IMG/VR virus record: IMGVR_UViG_3300021407_000035
Span: 1-33,271 of that record
Source of the DNA: a virus
DNA: 33,271 nucleotides
Direction: 5' to 3' (one strand)
Shown here: one piece after another, positions 19,475 through 27,835 of the stretch
How positions within the stretch are numbered: position 1 is the stretch's first letter
How the letters are laid out: each line of letters begins with the position of its first letter
Position numbers and translations under genes: made by a program
Notes under the pieces: model-generated
Databases searched by the model: none
What the model was told of the DNA's origin: nothing
Seen by the model: only the letters and a program-made list of their open reading frames with translations

Positions 19475-20355
19475 GACCCGATGTCCTCGACGGTGATCTG
19501 TAGCCCGTCGCCCTGGTTAACCGAGCAGTGGTAATAACTGCCCGTGCCCGCGGCCCAGATCCGGCCGTCAAAGTTGCGGCTTACGTGCGCGGCGTTCGGC
19601 GGGTGCTGAAAGACCCACTCGACTTCCGCATGAGTCGCGGCGCCGAGCTGCCGGTAAGCGATCACCGCGGCGCGGCCGAGGATAGCGGCCTGCGCGTTCT
19701 GTCCCTCGGTACGCGACCCGATGCCAATCCGGCCGTTGAGTGTCTGACCGGACACCATCATCGGTGAGTTAGCGGTAAACCTCGCCCGGTACCACTGTCC
19801 GGGCTCGAGGGTAAACGCGCCGGTTACCCACGTGTAGACCCACGCTTGATCCCATGTCTGCTCATTGCGCAGCTCGTTTACCGGCGTGTTGCGCCATTGC
19901 ATCATCAGCCGCCGCTCGAGCGCGGCAGTGACCGGGCGGATATCCATCTGAGACGAGAGGGTCGCGTTCGGCGGGACGATGATCCGGCCGATGATCAGAC
20001 CGGCCTGCCCGGCCAAATCTGCCGCGGGGATGACCCGCATCGTCCATGTGCCCTGATCGGGTTGCGGTTCTACCCAGATGACATCCTCGCGGGTCGTCGT
20101 CGCCGCGCCGGGGTTAGCGCTCACGGTCTGGTCGGTGCGGGATCCGACTACCGCGCTTGTCCGGTCCCCGCAGTCGGTGACGCCGAACCATCCGCCCGTG
20201 ATGATCACGTCGAGCCCGGCCCCGGCCCGGGCCACGATCGGCCACGCCAGCCCTACCCGGGACCGGGTAACCGCGGCGATCACCTGCCGGTCATCGATCG
20301 CATCGTAAATACCGCCCTGGCCCCATGCCAGCAACCCGCTTGGCTGTTCACTCAT
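19471..20355 (-). CDS. Tail tip/fibre protein, paralogue of 418-aa fibre
   Basis: A 294-aa protein from ATG 20355, overlapping the hub gene by 8 bp. The N-terminal part (GLLAWGQGGIYDAIDDRQVI, then AAVTRSRVGLAWP) aligns over about 140 residues with the next fibre, including CGDRT and REDVIW. There are no collagen repeats. The C-terminal 150 residues (TWDQAWVYTWVTGAFTLEPG, then QWYRARFTANSPM) look like a beta-sandwich, possibly carbohydrate-binding. Tandem duplication followed by C-terminal exchange is the simplest explanation of the pair. Confidence 0.75.
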   Translation of the reverse strand: MSEQPSGLLAWGQGGIYDAIDDRQVIAAVTRSRVGLAWPIVARAGAGLDVIITGGWFGVTDCGDRTSAVVGSRTDQTVSANPGAATTTREDVIWVEPQPDQGTWTMRVIPAADLAGQAGLIIGRIIVPPNATLSSQMDIRPVTAALERRLMMQWRNTPVNELRNEQTWDQAWVYTWVTGAFTLEPGQWYRARFTANSPMMVSGQTLNGRIGIGSRTEGQNAQAAILGRAAVIAYRQLGAATHAEVEWVFQHPPNAAHVSRNFDGRIWAAGTGSYYHCSVNQGDGLQITVEDIGS

Positions 20356-21574
20356 CGGGGACCGTCCTTTCTGCCATCGGCCCGGCGTGGAATACGCCCT
20401 GTAGCGTCGTGTCGAGCCGGTCGAGGCGCCGGGCGAGCGTCTCGCGCGGCGCCGGGGGCGGGCTCGGCGCGGCGACCGTCCATGTCGCTATGCCGGTCTG
20501 CGCGTTGACGTCGATCTCGATCAGGCGGCCCGTGACGTCGAGCCCGCCCGGCATCAGCGGGGTTACCGCCCGGATCGTCACGTCATCGCCGACCCCGTAT
20601 TCGGTGATCGGGGGCAGCGACTCAGGCGGGCTCGCCGACAGTGCCAGCGTCGGCGCGGCGTAGGTCGCCGCGTTCGTCAGCGCCCGCTCATCGAGCGTCC
20701 GTTGGAGGATCGTTCCGGGCCAGTCATCGACGGCATCGAGGCGCGGCAGGTCGGGTTGCGGCCGGGCGACTATGGCGACCGGCCGCGGCGTCTCTGCGGT
20801 CGCGTCCTCGGGCAGGTCGCCGACCGCAAACGTATGGGTCCGTAGCTGATCGGAATCCCACGTCGCCCGGTAGCCCAGGGCGCCCCCGGGCACGGTCACG
20901 CCGAGCCCGGCGCCCGAGGATCCGACCCGCGGGTACGCGCACCGCAGCACGCATTCGGGCCGCCCTGCCGGGCTCATCCGGTATTGCGCCCGGAATTCCG
21001 GGCCGTTGAGCACGTTCGCCAGGTTGATAAGCAACTGCGCCCGCGAGGTCGACTCGAGATACTCATACTGACGGGTGCGGATGAAACCGGGGCCGGGGTC
21101 GCCCTCCCAAAAACAGCCGACGGCGGTCGCGGGTCCGGCGAGTTGATAGGCGAGGTCGACTTGATCCATCGTCCACGGGATGCCCATGCGGATGTCCCAC
21201 TGTCGGCGGGCGAGGTAGCCGGGCAGCTCGGTCAGCGTGATATTGGCCCACGCCGCGCCGTTCTCGTCGGTGATGCCGGTCGGGACGCCGCACCAGTAGG
21301 GCTGATTGTCGTAGAACGCCCATAGCCGCCACGACCATAGGCGGCGTAGCCGGGCCTCATCGATCCCGCAGGGGAGTACGACGGTCGCCTGACCGTGCCC
21401 GAAATTCGACAGCCGGGACGTGCATGCGAACGCCGATACGTCGACGTTGCCGAGCGGCACGGGCTGACGGTTGACCGGGATCAAGTCATCGATGTAGGGC
21501 ATCGTGTCGGCCCAGAATGTCCACGCGCCGGGCAATGGCACGACGGGCCGGGGCTCGAGCAGCGTTACAGCCAT
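20348..21574 (-). CDS. Minor tail protein, hub-like (gp37-like)
   Basis: A 408-aa protein if it starts at ATG 21574, which overlaps the distal-tail stop by 10 bp; GTG 21586 in frame would add four residues. Features such as SRLSNFGHGQATVVLP, WRLWAFYDNQPYWCGVPTG, LPGYLARRQW and, late, DVTGRLIEIDVNAQTGIATW resemble the hub-type minor tail proteins of actinophages (ReqiPepy6 gp37-like group, from memory). The C-terminus is Pro-rich with a short helix. It follows the distal tail gene, as expected for a hub below the tape measure. Confidence 0.65.
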   Translation of the reverse strand: MAVTLLEPRPVVPLPGAWTFWADTMPYIDDLIPVNRQPVPLGNVDVSAFACTSRLSNFGHGQATVVLPCGIDEARLRRLWSWRLWAFYDNQPYWCGVPTGITDENGAAWANITLTELPGYLARRQWDIRMGIPWTMDQVDLAYQLAGPATAVGCFWEGDPGPGFIRTRQYEYLESTSRAQLLINLANVLNGPEFRAQYRMSPAGRPECVLRCAYPRVGSSGAGLGVTVPGGALGYRATWDSDQLRTHTFAVGDLPEDATAETPRPVAIVARPQPDLPRLDAVDDWPGTILQRTLDERALTNAATYAAPTLALSASPPESLPPITEYGVGDDVTIRAVTPLMPGGLDVTGRLIEIDVNAQTGIATWTVAAPSPPPAPRETLARRLDRLDTTLQGVFHAGPMAERTVPDE

Positions 21575-22518
21575 GCGGACCGCCACGCCAGCGTGACCGA
21601 CCCGTATCCGGCTGAGTAGAGAAACCAGCGGGCCGACGATTGCGGGGCGACCGTGATCGACCTCGAGCCGGGCAGCACGAACGACGCGCGGGATAGCCCC
21701 CCGACCGCCGTCGCGGTTACCGTCGCCGTCGCGACCAGTATTTGCATTTGCTCGGCGATCGGGGCTAGCCGGATCTGCGCGCCCCCGGCGCCGACGAGGC
21801 GGGATTCGGTGAGGTCGCCCTCATAGAGCGCGAACACGGGCGCGGCGGTGTTCCCCTCATTCGCCAGCGTCCCGCTATTGGGCACCTCGGATGAGGCGTA
21901 CCGCCATTCGTAGGCGCGGGTGTATATCCGGCCCGTCGTGATGTCCGCTGAGATGTTGGTCAGCCGGTGAGACTGCCAGCGGGAGTCGTATAGGCACGGG
22001 TCCGCGGCGGTCACGGTCACCTGATAGCGGTACAGCTCCGGGCCGTGCCACGTGTGGTGCAGTGGCTCGGTCCCGGCGCGGACGTCGGCGGTCAGCGTCC
22101 GGCCGCGCCCGCCGATCGCCAGCTCGGCGGGATCCCGCGCGGCGGTCCGGCCGACCAGGGCATCACGGAAACTGCCGAGGGCCTCACGCGGCCCGGCCGC
22201 CGCGCCGGTTATGACGATCGTCCGGGGCCCGAGGGTCTTCGGCCCCCAGGCGGCCCCGTCGGCGATCGAGCGTTGCGCGTCGTGCCCGTCGACCGGGGGC
22301 GAGTCGAGCCAGCCCTCGACCTTCTCGACCACGGCACACAGCCCGGATTCCTGGTCGCCCGTGTTGAGCGGTAGCCCGTCCCACTCGACCGGGATCAACC
22401 CGCCCGCACCGCCGCCCGAGGGGCCGCCGCCGTCGGCGTAAGACCAGTCGAACCCGCGGTCGTATCCCCGGCCGGGGCCTGCGGCCAGCGCGGCGAGCAG
22501 CGGCGCCGGGGCGGTCAT
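21565..22518 (-). CDS. Distal tail protein (Dit-like)
   Basis: A 317-aa protein from ATG 22518 (ATGA overlap with the tape-measure stop). The Gly-rich N-terminus leads into VEWDGLPLNTGDQESGLCAV, GPRTIVITGAAAGPREALGS, HHTWHGPELYRYQVTVTAAD and a C-terminal beta-domain (SRASFVLPGSRSITVAPQSS). Position directly after the tape measure and this pattern fit the distal tail/minor tail protein of siphophages, which forms the ring closing the tube. Confidence 0.7.
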   Translation of the reverse strand: MTAPAPLLAALAAGPGRGYDRGFDWSYADGGGPSGGGAGGLIPVEWDGLPLNTGDQESGLCAVVEKVEGWLDSPPVDGHDAQRSIADGAAWGPKTLGPRTIVITGAAAGPREALGSFRDALVGRTAARDPAELAIGGRGRTLTADVRAGTEPLHHTWHGPELYRYQVTVTAADPCLYDSRWQSHRLTNISADITTGRIYTRAYEWRYASSEVPNSGTLANEGNTAAPVFALYEGDLTESRLVGAGGAQIRLAPIAEQMQILVATATVTATAVGGLSRASFVLPGSRSITVAPQSSARWFLYSAGYGSVTLAWRSAWL

Positions 22519-25022
22519 GACGCGACCCCGGCCGCTTGCGCCCAGGCCAGTTGGCGGGACACTTTCGCGGCGAGCTGTTGCTCATCCATCCCGGCCGACG
22601 GGTACACGTTGACCGTGACGCCGCCGAGCCCGCCGCCGAGCCCGGCCAGCGACCCGCCGCCGAACGACGCCGACCCGCTGATACCGACCGACGGAACGTC
22701 AAACGTGGCGGTGCGGCTTTCCCGGTCCCATCCGACCTCGAGCCCCCGGATAAGCTCGCGGCCCATCTCGATCGTCAGTTTCGACGGGCTGCCGATCTTG
22801 AGCGCGGACGATAGCGCCCCGGATATCCGGCTAGCGACGCTCGAGATAGTCGACATGACCGCCCCCGCCGCGCTGTTGATCCCGGCCTGTAGCCCGGACA
22901 TGATCGCCGCGCCGCCCGCCCGCGCGGCACTGACCGCCGACGCGAGCCCGCTCGACACGGCGCCCGAAACCTGGCTCATGGCCGAGCGCATGGTCGAGAC
23001 CATGCCGGATCCGGCCGACCGGATCGCCGACGTCATCGCCGACGTCGCCGAGCTGGTGATCGACCGGGCCGTATTCCACCCGGACGAAACCGCCGAGCTT
23101 ATGCCGGACATGGCCGAGGAAACCGCCGACCGGGCCGCGCTGAATCCGGCCGACACGACCGACCGGATTACGCCGACCGCCGCGGCGATCGCCGACGCGA
23201 CCGCCGAAAACGCCGCGCCGAGGGCCGACAGCATCGACATGAGGGGACCGGCCGCCGCTGCGGCGGCGACAAACGCCGGGATGAGCCCAGGCGACCCGCC
23301 GAATATCCAGCGGACTACCGACATGATCGCGTTGCCGAGCCACTCGAGGGCGCCGCGGAGGGCATTGAGGGGATTGAGCACCGCAGCCGCCGCGCCGATG
23401 ATCCCCGATAGCGCGGACGAAAACCGCTGGATCGGCTCGACCGGGATTAGCTCGACCAGGCGCCCGAGAACGGACATAAGCGCCGTAAAAGCGATCGCGA
23501 TTATCCGTAGCTGCACGGCGAGCAGACCGAACGCCACCGTCAGCACGCCGCCGACTAGCGCGCCGATGGGACCGAGCAGCGGCGCGAGCCGGGACAGGAT
23601 CGGGCCGAGCACGTCGCCGAGGGCGCGGCCTATGTCGAGGATGGGCGGTAGCAGATCCTTGACCCCAGCGGCGACCGCCTTGATGATCGGCATGAAAAAT
23701 GAGGCCAGCCCCTTACCGACGGCGAGTAGCCCGTCGCGGAATTTCGCCGACGTCGCCGTCACCAGCACGAACGCGGCGACCACGGCGGCGATGATCCACG
23801 CGACCGGGCCGAGGGCGGCGACCAGCCCCGCCGCGCCGCCCTTGACCCCGAGCATCCCGGCCGCGACCCCGGCCGTCGACTTCCCGAGCGTGACGAACAG
23901 CGGGCCGAGCAGCTTGAGCGGCCCGAGCAGATTCGACAGCAGCGTCCCGATGATCGGCAGCCCGCCGAGGGCGCCCGCCCCGGTAAACGCCGCCAGCGCG
24001 GCCCCGGCGATGATCAGCGCGGGACCAAATTGCTTGATGATTCCGAGGATCCGGTCGAGGTCGCCGGGCTTAAGGTTCTCGAGCCATGCCGTCCATTGCT
24101 TGATCAGCCCGGTAAGCGGGGCGACCAGGCGGCCGACGGCGACGCCGATCGCGTCGAAAATCGGGGACAGCGCGCCCCCGGGGCCGATCGCCTCGCTCAG
24201 GGCCTTAGCCAGTTTGTAACCGGCGAGGATCGCCGGGCCGAACGCCGTAACCAGCCCTTGCCCGACCGAGAGCTTGATGTCATCGACTACCCGCTTGAAC
24301 GAGCGGAGTACCTTACCGGGCTCGGTCATCGCCTCCGCGTAGGCACCCGCGATTTTGTCGCCGTCCTTGAGCACGGCGTTCAGCACCGCTTGCGCCCGCT
24401 CGGCCTCAGTCAAGTCTTTCGTCGCCTTGCCGACCGACGCGGCATACTCATCCATGGCCTTACCGGCCATGACGTTAATCCCGGCGTTTCTCAAGACGAG
24501 ACTGTTCTGAGTCGACACGCCGTGCACCAAATCAGCCAAGACCTCGGTCGAGTTGCGACCGCTGATCACGGCGGCGTCCTGGGCGACCGTGGCGAGCTTG
24601 GTCGCGTCGGCCATCTTGAGCTGATTTTGAGCGAACTTAGCGACGAGAGTCTGAGCGGTCCCGGCCTCGATGCCCTGATCACGGATCTGCTTAACCGTTT
24701 TTTGCATCTCCGGGTAACTGAGCTTGTTCGCTCGGGCGAGGGCGCGCAGGCTCGCGTCCATCTCGCCGACCCGCGCGGCGGTCTGGAATGACGCGACGCC
24801 GAACCCGATCGCGGCAGCACTAGCGGCGCCGAGCCCGGTCGCGACGGACTTACCGACGGCGAGCCCGAAACCGCCGATCGCCTTGAGCCCGGTCGTCATG
24901 TGCTGCGCTATCGTCTGCGCCGCCGCCTGGCCTGCCCTCCCGGCGCCGCTTACGACGTCGGACTCGAGCGTGGCGGTATTGCCGCGGACGTCGACCTCTA
25001 GCTCACCGTATTTGCTAGCCAT
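22515..25022 (-). CDS. Tape measure protein
   Basis: An 835-aa protein from ATG 25022, overlapping the tail-chaperone extension by 8 bp. It is the longest gene, with a helical N-terminus (RVGEMDASLRALARANKLSY), long hydrophobic stretches (about 340-620), and an Ala/Ser-rich repeat region full of SSAVSSG-type units (about 610-730). SPSKLTIEMGRELIRGLEVG near residue 745 is typical of tape-measure C-termini. By the usual 1.5 angstrom per residue the tail should be about 125 nm, an estimate. A very long plus-strand ORF opposite this gene is a GC-skew shadow. Confidence 0.93.
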   Translation of the reverse strand: MASKYGELEVDVRGNTATLESDVVSGAGRAGQAAAQTIAQHMTTGLKAIGGFGLAVGKSVATGLGAASAAAIGFGVASFQTAARVGEMDASLRALARANKLSYPEMQKTVKQIRDQGIEAGTAQTLVAKFAQNQLKMADATKLATVAQDAAVISGRNSTEVLADLVHGVSTQNSLVLRNAGINVMAGKAMDEYAASVGKATKDLTEAERAQAVLNAVLKDGDKIAGAYAEAMTEPGKVLRSFKRVVDDIKLSVGQGLVTAFGPAILAGYKLAKALSEAIGPGGALSPIFDAIGVAVGRLVAPLTGLIKQWTAWLENLKPGDLDRILGIIKQFGPALIIAGAALAAFTGAGALGGLPIIGTLLSNLLGPLKLLGPLFVTLGKSTAGVAAGMLGVKGGAAGLVAALGPVAWIIAAVVAAFVLVTATSAKFRDGLLAVGKGLASFFMPIIKAVAAGVKDLLPPILDIGRALGDVLGPILSRLAPLLGPIGALVGGVLTVAFGLLAVQLRIIAIAFTALMSVLGRLVELIPVEPIQRFSSALSGIIGAAAAVLNPLNALRGALEWLGNAIMSVVRWIFGGSPGLIPAFVAAAAAAGPLMSMLSALGAAFSAVASAIAAAVGVIRSVVSAGFSAARSAVSSAMSGISSAVSSGWNTARSITSSATSAMTSAIRSAGSGMVSTMRSAMSQVSGAVSSGLASAVSAARAGGAAIMSGLQAGINSAAGAVMSTISSVASRISGALSSALKIGSPSKLTIEMGRELIRGLEVGWDRESRTATFDVPSVGISGSASFGGGSLAGLGGGLGGVTVNVYPSAGMDEQQLAAKVSRQLAWAQAAGVAS

Positions 25023-25428
25023 CGCGGCGCCTCATTCCGGGCGTGCCCGCGAGGGCCTGTATCGCGTCGGCCCACGTGCCCGCCTTCCCGCCCTCGGCGG
25101 CCGGGCCGGGGGGAGGTCCCGCCGAATTACGCGCGGATTGCGCGCGGATACCGGGGCGCGGCAGCGGCCGGGGCCGGGCCGCGTTCTTAGCCCCGTGGGC
25201 GCGCAGCGTGACCCATGTCAGTTGGGCGAGCTGGTCGGCGACCACGGCGAGTAGCTCGGCCTCAGTCGACCAGTGCTCGCCGAACCTGCGGGCATACGGG
25301 GGCAGCCGCTCGAGCAGCACGGCGACCCGGCGCGTCGAGACTGCCGGGTCGAGCACGTCGACCCCGTAAACCTCCAACATCAGCGCTTCGACGTCCGGGT
25401 CGAACCGCGCCGCGCAGGCCGCCCGGAA
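25015..25428 (-). CDS. Tail assembly chaperone, -1 frameshift extension
   Basis: This is the second-frame part of the tail chaperone. It has no good own start; ribosomes enter by slipping -1 on the heptamer at 25434-25428. It adds 137 residues (FRAACAARFDPDVEALMLEV...) to residues 1-103 of the upstream frame, giving a product of about 240 aa. The body is helical (STEAELLAVVADQLAQLTWV) with a Pro/Arg-rich C-terminal part, as in lambda gpGT-type proteins, whose extension recruits tail tube protein to the tape measure. Confidence 0.82.
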   Translation of the reverse strand, partial: FRAACAARFDPDVEALMLEVYGVDVLDPAVSTRRVAVLLERLPPYARRFGEHWSTEAELLAVVADQLAQLTWVTLRAHGAKNAARPRPLPRPGIRAQSARNSAGPPPGPAAEGGKAGTWADAIQALAGTPGMRRRDG

Positions 25429-25736
25429 TTTGGGAGGCTCGGCATAGCGGCGGTCGCGCCCATCGACGTAAACAGAAACGTCAGCTCGCCGAGCTTGAGC
25501 CCGGCGTCGCATAGCCGGTCATAGTCGGCGCCGATCAGCTCGCCGAGGGCGCCCTCGAGGTCCCCCAGGGCAACCGCGCGGATCGTCTTGAGCGACCATC
25601 CCGCCATCGGGGGCACCTCATAACGGGTGCCCTTATACGCGAACGTAAACGGCGCCCGCTCGGCCTCAGTAGCAGCGGCAGCCGACGCCGCCTCGAGGTC
25701 GAGCAGCCCGTCGCCGTTCGCGCTGGCCCCGGTCAC
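25380..25736 (-). CDS. Tail assembly chaperone (G-type)
   Basis: A 118-aa protein from GTG 25736 (GTGA overlap with the major tail stop). The N-terminus is an Ala/Glu linker, followed by PFTFAYKGTRYEVPPMAGWS, then LKTIRAVALGDLEGALGELI and YDRLCDAGLKLGELTFLF, the usual fold of siphophage tail chaperones encoded between major tail and tape-measure genes. Without frameshifting it ends with an Arg-rich tail after residue 103. Confidence 0.85.
   Translation of the reverse strand: MTGASANGDGLLDLEAASAAAATEAERAPFTFAYKGTRYEVPPMAGWSLKTIRAVALGDLEGALGELIGADYDRLCDAGLKLGELTFLFTSMGATAAMPSLPNSGRPARRGSTRTSKR
25428..25434 (-). promoter_or_regulatory. -1 ribosomal frameshift heptamer CCCAAAT
   Basis: In the upstream frame the minus strand reads C CCA AAT (25434-25428), the canonical X-XXY-YYZ slippery form. 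Slipping back one base gives CCC AAA and then TTC in the extension frame. It lies inside the 133-bp overlap of the two ORFs, 46 bases before the zero-frame stop. Confidence 0.85.
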
Positions 25737-26374
25737 GCCGCCTTATCGTCAGCGGGTGCGCGGCGCCGGCCGTTACCGGGCGCGCCGTTCGTAGCCGCCG
25801 CGGCGGCCGGGCCGACCTGAACCAGGCCGAGCACGCCGCCGTCATCGAGCGCGGACAGCGTGACGTCGAGGGGGACCGCCGCGCCGCTCGAGATATCCAT
25901 GTCGCCAGCGTCGGACAGCGACGCGCGGCCGAACGACACGCGGAATACCCGGTCGCCGTCCCGCGTGTCGATGGCGACCGCGTACAGATGGCTCGGCGCG
26001 TCGGATCGTAGCTCCATCTCGAACGATCCGTCGGTGCCCGCAGTCGGCGGGTCGGCGTCGAAATACAGCGCGAGCGTCCGCGGGTTGAGCTGCCACATCA
26101 CAAATTGCAAGGTGAGCTGCCGTCCGGTGATAACCGACCGGATCGGGACGCGGGACTGCCACGGCGTGAGGTCTTCGCTATCGGTCGACACGCCGATCGT
26201 CGGGCCGTCCTCAGACAGGTACCCGAGTAGGTGCCAATCCGATTCGTCGGCGAAATCATCCGAGGTCGCGTCGGGCGGGTCGGTGCCCGCCTCAGCTATC
26301 CAGATTCCGGGGCCGTTCGCCGTCCCGACTTGAACTTCGGTCGGGTCGAGCGCGGGCGCGGCGGGGGTCGTCAT
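25733..26374 (-). CDS. Major tail tube protein
   Basis: A 213-aa protein from ATG 26374 behind GAGGTA. The pattern (VQVGTANGPGIWIAEAGTDP, then DWHLLGYLSEDGPTIGVSTD, then RSVITGRQLTLQFVMWQLNP) is that of actinophage tail tube proteins. A disordered Ala/Gly/Arg C-terminus closes it. It lies between the tail terminator and the chaperone, the standard place. The product forms the stacked rings of the tail. Confidence 0.85.
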   Translation of the reverse strand: MTTPAAPALDPTEVQVGTANGPGIWIAEAGTDPPDATSDDFADESDWHLLGYLSEDGPTIGVSTDSEDLTPWQSRVPIRSVITGRQLTLQFVMWQLNPRTLALYFDADPPTAGTDGSFEMELRSDAPSHLYAVAIDTRDGDRVFRVSFGRASLSDAGDMDISSGAAVPLDVTLSALDDGGVLGLVQVGPAAAAATNGAPGNGRRRAPADDKAA

Positions 26375-26393
26375 GCGGGGTTACCTCCTGGTT

Positions 26394-26783
26394 TCACTGC
26401 CGGACGCGGGCCGGGTGGGCCGTGATCGCGTACCGGGCGACGTACCGCGGGGCGCCCTGATCGGGGAACCAGAATGGTCCCTCGATGACGTCGACGCGGT
26501 TAATGACGCCGCCGTGCCATTGAGCCCACGGCAACGCGCAGATGACGCGCCGCGCAGCGTCGGCCCTCGCCGACGCCGACGCGCGGTTATGCGCCCTGAT
26601 ATCGACTTGGATGCTGACCGTTGTCAGCCAGCCGGGCGGGTCGCCCCGGCTCGCGGTGTAGGCCCACGTGATGACGCCGCCGAGCGGCTTGATCGCCTCA
26701 TAGGCGAGGGCCTCGACGTCGGGCGCCGGGTAGGACAGCACGGGATCCGCGCCGGGGGGCAGCTCGACCACGGGGCCGCTCAC
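26394..26783 (-). CDS. Tail terminator/completion protein
   Basis: A 129-aa protein from GTG 26783 (GTGA overlap with the 38-aa gene). The longer ORF from 26903 shadows that gene in another frame. Features are ADPVLSYPAPDVEALAYEAI, WAYTASRGDPPGWLTTVSIQ and VIEGPFWFPDQGAPRYVARY, an alpha/beta fold as in siphophage tail terminators. Its place directly before the major tail gene supports this, though sequence signals are general. Confidence 0.7.
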   Translation of the reverse strand: MSGPVVELPPGADPVLSYPAPDVEALAYEAIKPLGGVITWAYTASRGDPPGWLTTVSIQVDIRAHNRASASARADAARRVICALPWAQWHGGVINRVDVIEGPFWFPDQGAPRYVARYAITAHPARVRQ

Positions 26784-26896
26784 GACAGCGTTTTCTGGTT
26801 GCGGATGATCTCGGCTTGAACCTCGGGCGGCAGCCCGTCGAACCACTCGGCGTAGGCGCGGTAACGGCGCACGATCGCCCGCCATAGGCCGCGCAT
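26780..26896 (-). CDS. 38-aa protein among head-tail genes
   Basis: Starts at ATG 26896 (ATGA overlap with the upstream stop) and ends in a GTGA overlap with the tail terminator. The peptide MRGLWRAIVRRYRAYAEWFD, then GLPPEVQAEIIRNQ, has a basic first helix and an amphipathic second one. Perfect coupling on both sides suggests it is translated. Small proteins of this sort occur among actinophage head-tail genes; function unknown. Confidence 0.6.
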   Translation of the reverse strand: MRGLWRAIVRRYRAYAEWFDGLPPEVQAEIIRNQKTLS

Positions 26897-27162
26897 CACG
26901 CACCCGCCAGCGCGCGGCCGAGCATGGCCCGGGGCCTCATCTTGCTCGTGCCGTACTCGACGTAACGGGCGTACCGGACCCCGTTCGAGACCGAATAGTG
27001 CCCGTCGCCGACGCGGGCCACCCGCCAGCCCGCCCGCAGGGCGCCGGTCAGCACGGGCGTATAACCGGCGACGTCGCCCTTGAACCGCTCGGCGATCTCG
27101 CCGACGCCGGGGTCGACCTCACGCATCGGGGCCTGCGGGTCGGTCACCCTAAACCCGGCCAT
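26896..27162 (-). CDS. HK97 gp10-like head-tail joining protein
   Basis: An 88-aa protein from ATG 27162 (ATGA overlap; the longer ORF from 27318 is Arg-rich shadow). GYTPVLTGALRAGWRVARVG, then HYSVSNGVRYARYVEYGTSK, then MRPRAMLGRAL is the hallmark of HK97 gp10-type tail completion proteins: V.TG.L......, ......YA.YVEYGT....A..ML. It joins head and tail. Confidence 0.85.
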   Translation of the reverse strand: MAGFRVTDPQAPMREVDPGVGEIAERFKGDVAGYTPVLTGALRAGWRVARVGDGHYSVSNGVRYARYVEYGTSKMRPRAMLGRALAGA

Positions 27163-27491
27163 CAGGCGATCCCGAGCACGCGGTGATCGTGTTCGTAACG
27201 CTCGATCTCGACGTCGAGCCGGGGGATCGCCGCCGCGCCGTAGGGGGCGCCCATCCCGCTGTCGGGCACGGGCAGCGACCCGAGCGGCAGCGGGCGGGCC
27301 GCGGCGGCGCGAGCGCACCGCCGCAACATCGCCATTTTCAGCTCGGCCGGATACGGATCCGGGATCGCGCAGTCGCTCGCCTGTACCGCCGTCTCGGCGG
27401 CGAGGATGTCGCCGAGCTGATCGTCGGGCAGCTCAAAGTCTGAGATGCCGATCCACTGCCGGACCTCATCGAGAGTCGGCGGGCCGCTCAT
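27162..27491 (-). CDS. Head-tail connector protein
   Basis: A 109-aa protein from ATG 27491 (ATGA overlap). TLDEVRQWIGISDFELPDDQ and LGDILAAETAVQASDC, then LKMAMLRRCARAAAARPLPLG, is the helical pattern of gp6-like connector adaptors, which bind under the portal. It is encoded at the expected place, before the gp10-like gene. Confidence 0.75.
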   Translation of the reverse strand: MSGPPTLDEVRQWIGISDFELPDDQLGDILAAETAVQASDCAIPDPYPAELKMAMLRRCARAAAARPLPLGSLPVPDSGMGAPYGAAAIPRLDVEIERYEHDHRVLGIA

Positions 27492-27826
27492 CACGGGTAC
27501 CAGACGAAAACCATGTCGGGGTAAACGGTCTCGTAGTAGCGCTTGATCTGCTCGCCGATTGCGAGCCGGACGGACCCCGCTAGCTCGAATGGGCCTCGGT
27601 ATCCCCACGTGCCAGGGCTGAAAGCGAAATCATTCTTGGGCGGAACGAACTCGGTGTGCCGGTAGCACCGGACGGTCCTGCCCGTCGCCATATTCACCAG
27701 GAAGTAGACGCACACAACCCAGAGCACCGCTGGCTTGTCATCCGAGATCCCGTAATCATCCATCCACTTTGCAGCGTGAATGTAGCAGGTGATGCGCTCG
27801 CTGCTAGTGGTGGTCTCGTCGGCCAC
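27491..27826 (-). CDS. Low-GC orphan gene between capsid and connector
   Basis: A 111-aa protein from GTG 27826, nine bases after the capsid stop, ending in an ATGA overlap with the connector. Its DNA is clearly less GC-rich than all neighbouring genes and its codon use differs (AAA, TTT, TAT codons are frequent). The protein is rich in aromatic residues and Cys (CYIHAAKWMDDYGI, VVCVYFLVNM, FSPGTWGYRGPF), without signal peptide or known motif. A recently acquired gene is likely. It could be a moron or a host-specific head factor. Confidence 0.65.
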   Translation of the reverse strand: MADETTTSSERITCYIHAAKWMDDYGISDDKPAVLWVVCVYFLVNMATGRTVRCYRHTEFVPPKNDFAFSPGTWGYRGPFELAGSVRLAIGEQIKRYYETVYPDMVFVWYP

Positions 27827-27835
27827 TGCGCACCC

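Noticed and set aside
22609-24219. 536-aa plus-strand ORF opposite the tape measure
   Set aside because: Long open antisense frames are common in GC-rich genes; it has no ribosome site and its Asp/Ala/Pro composition mirrors the tape-measure codons.
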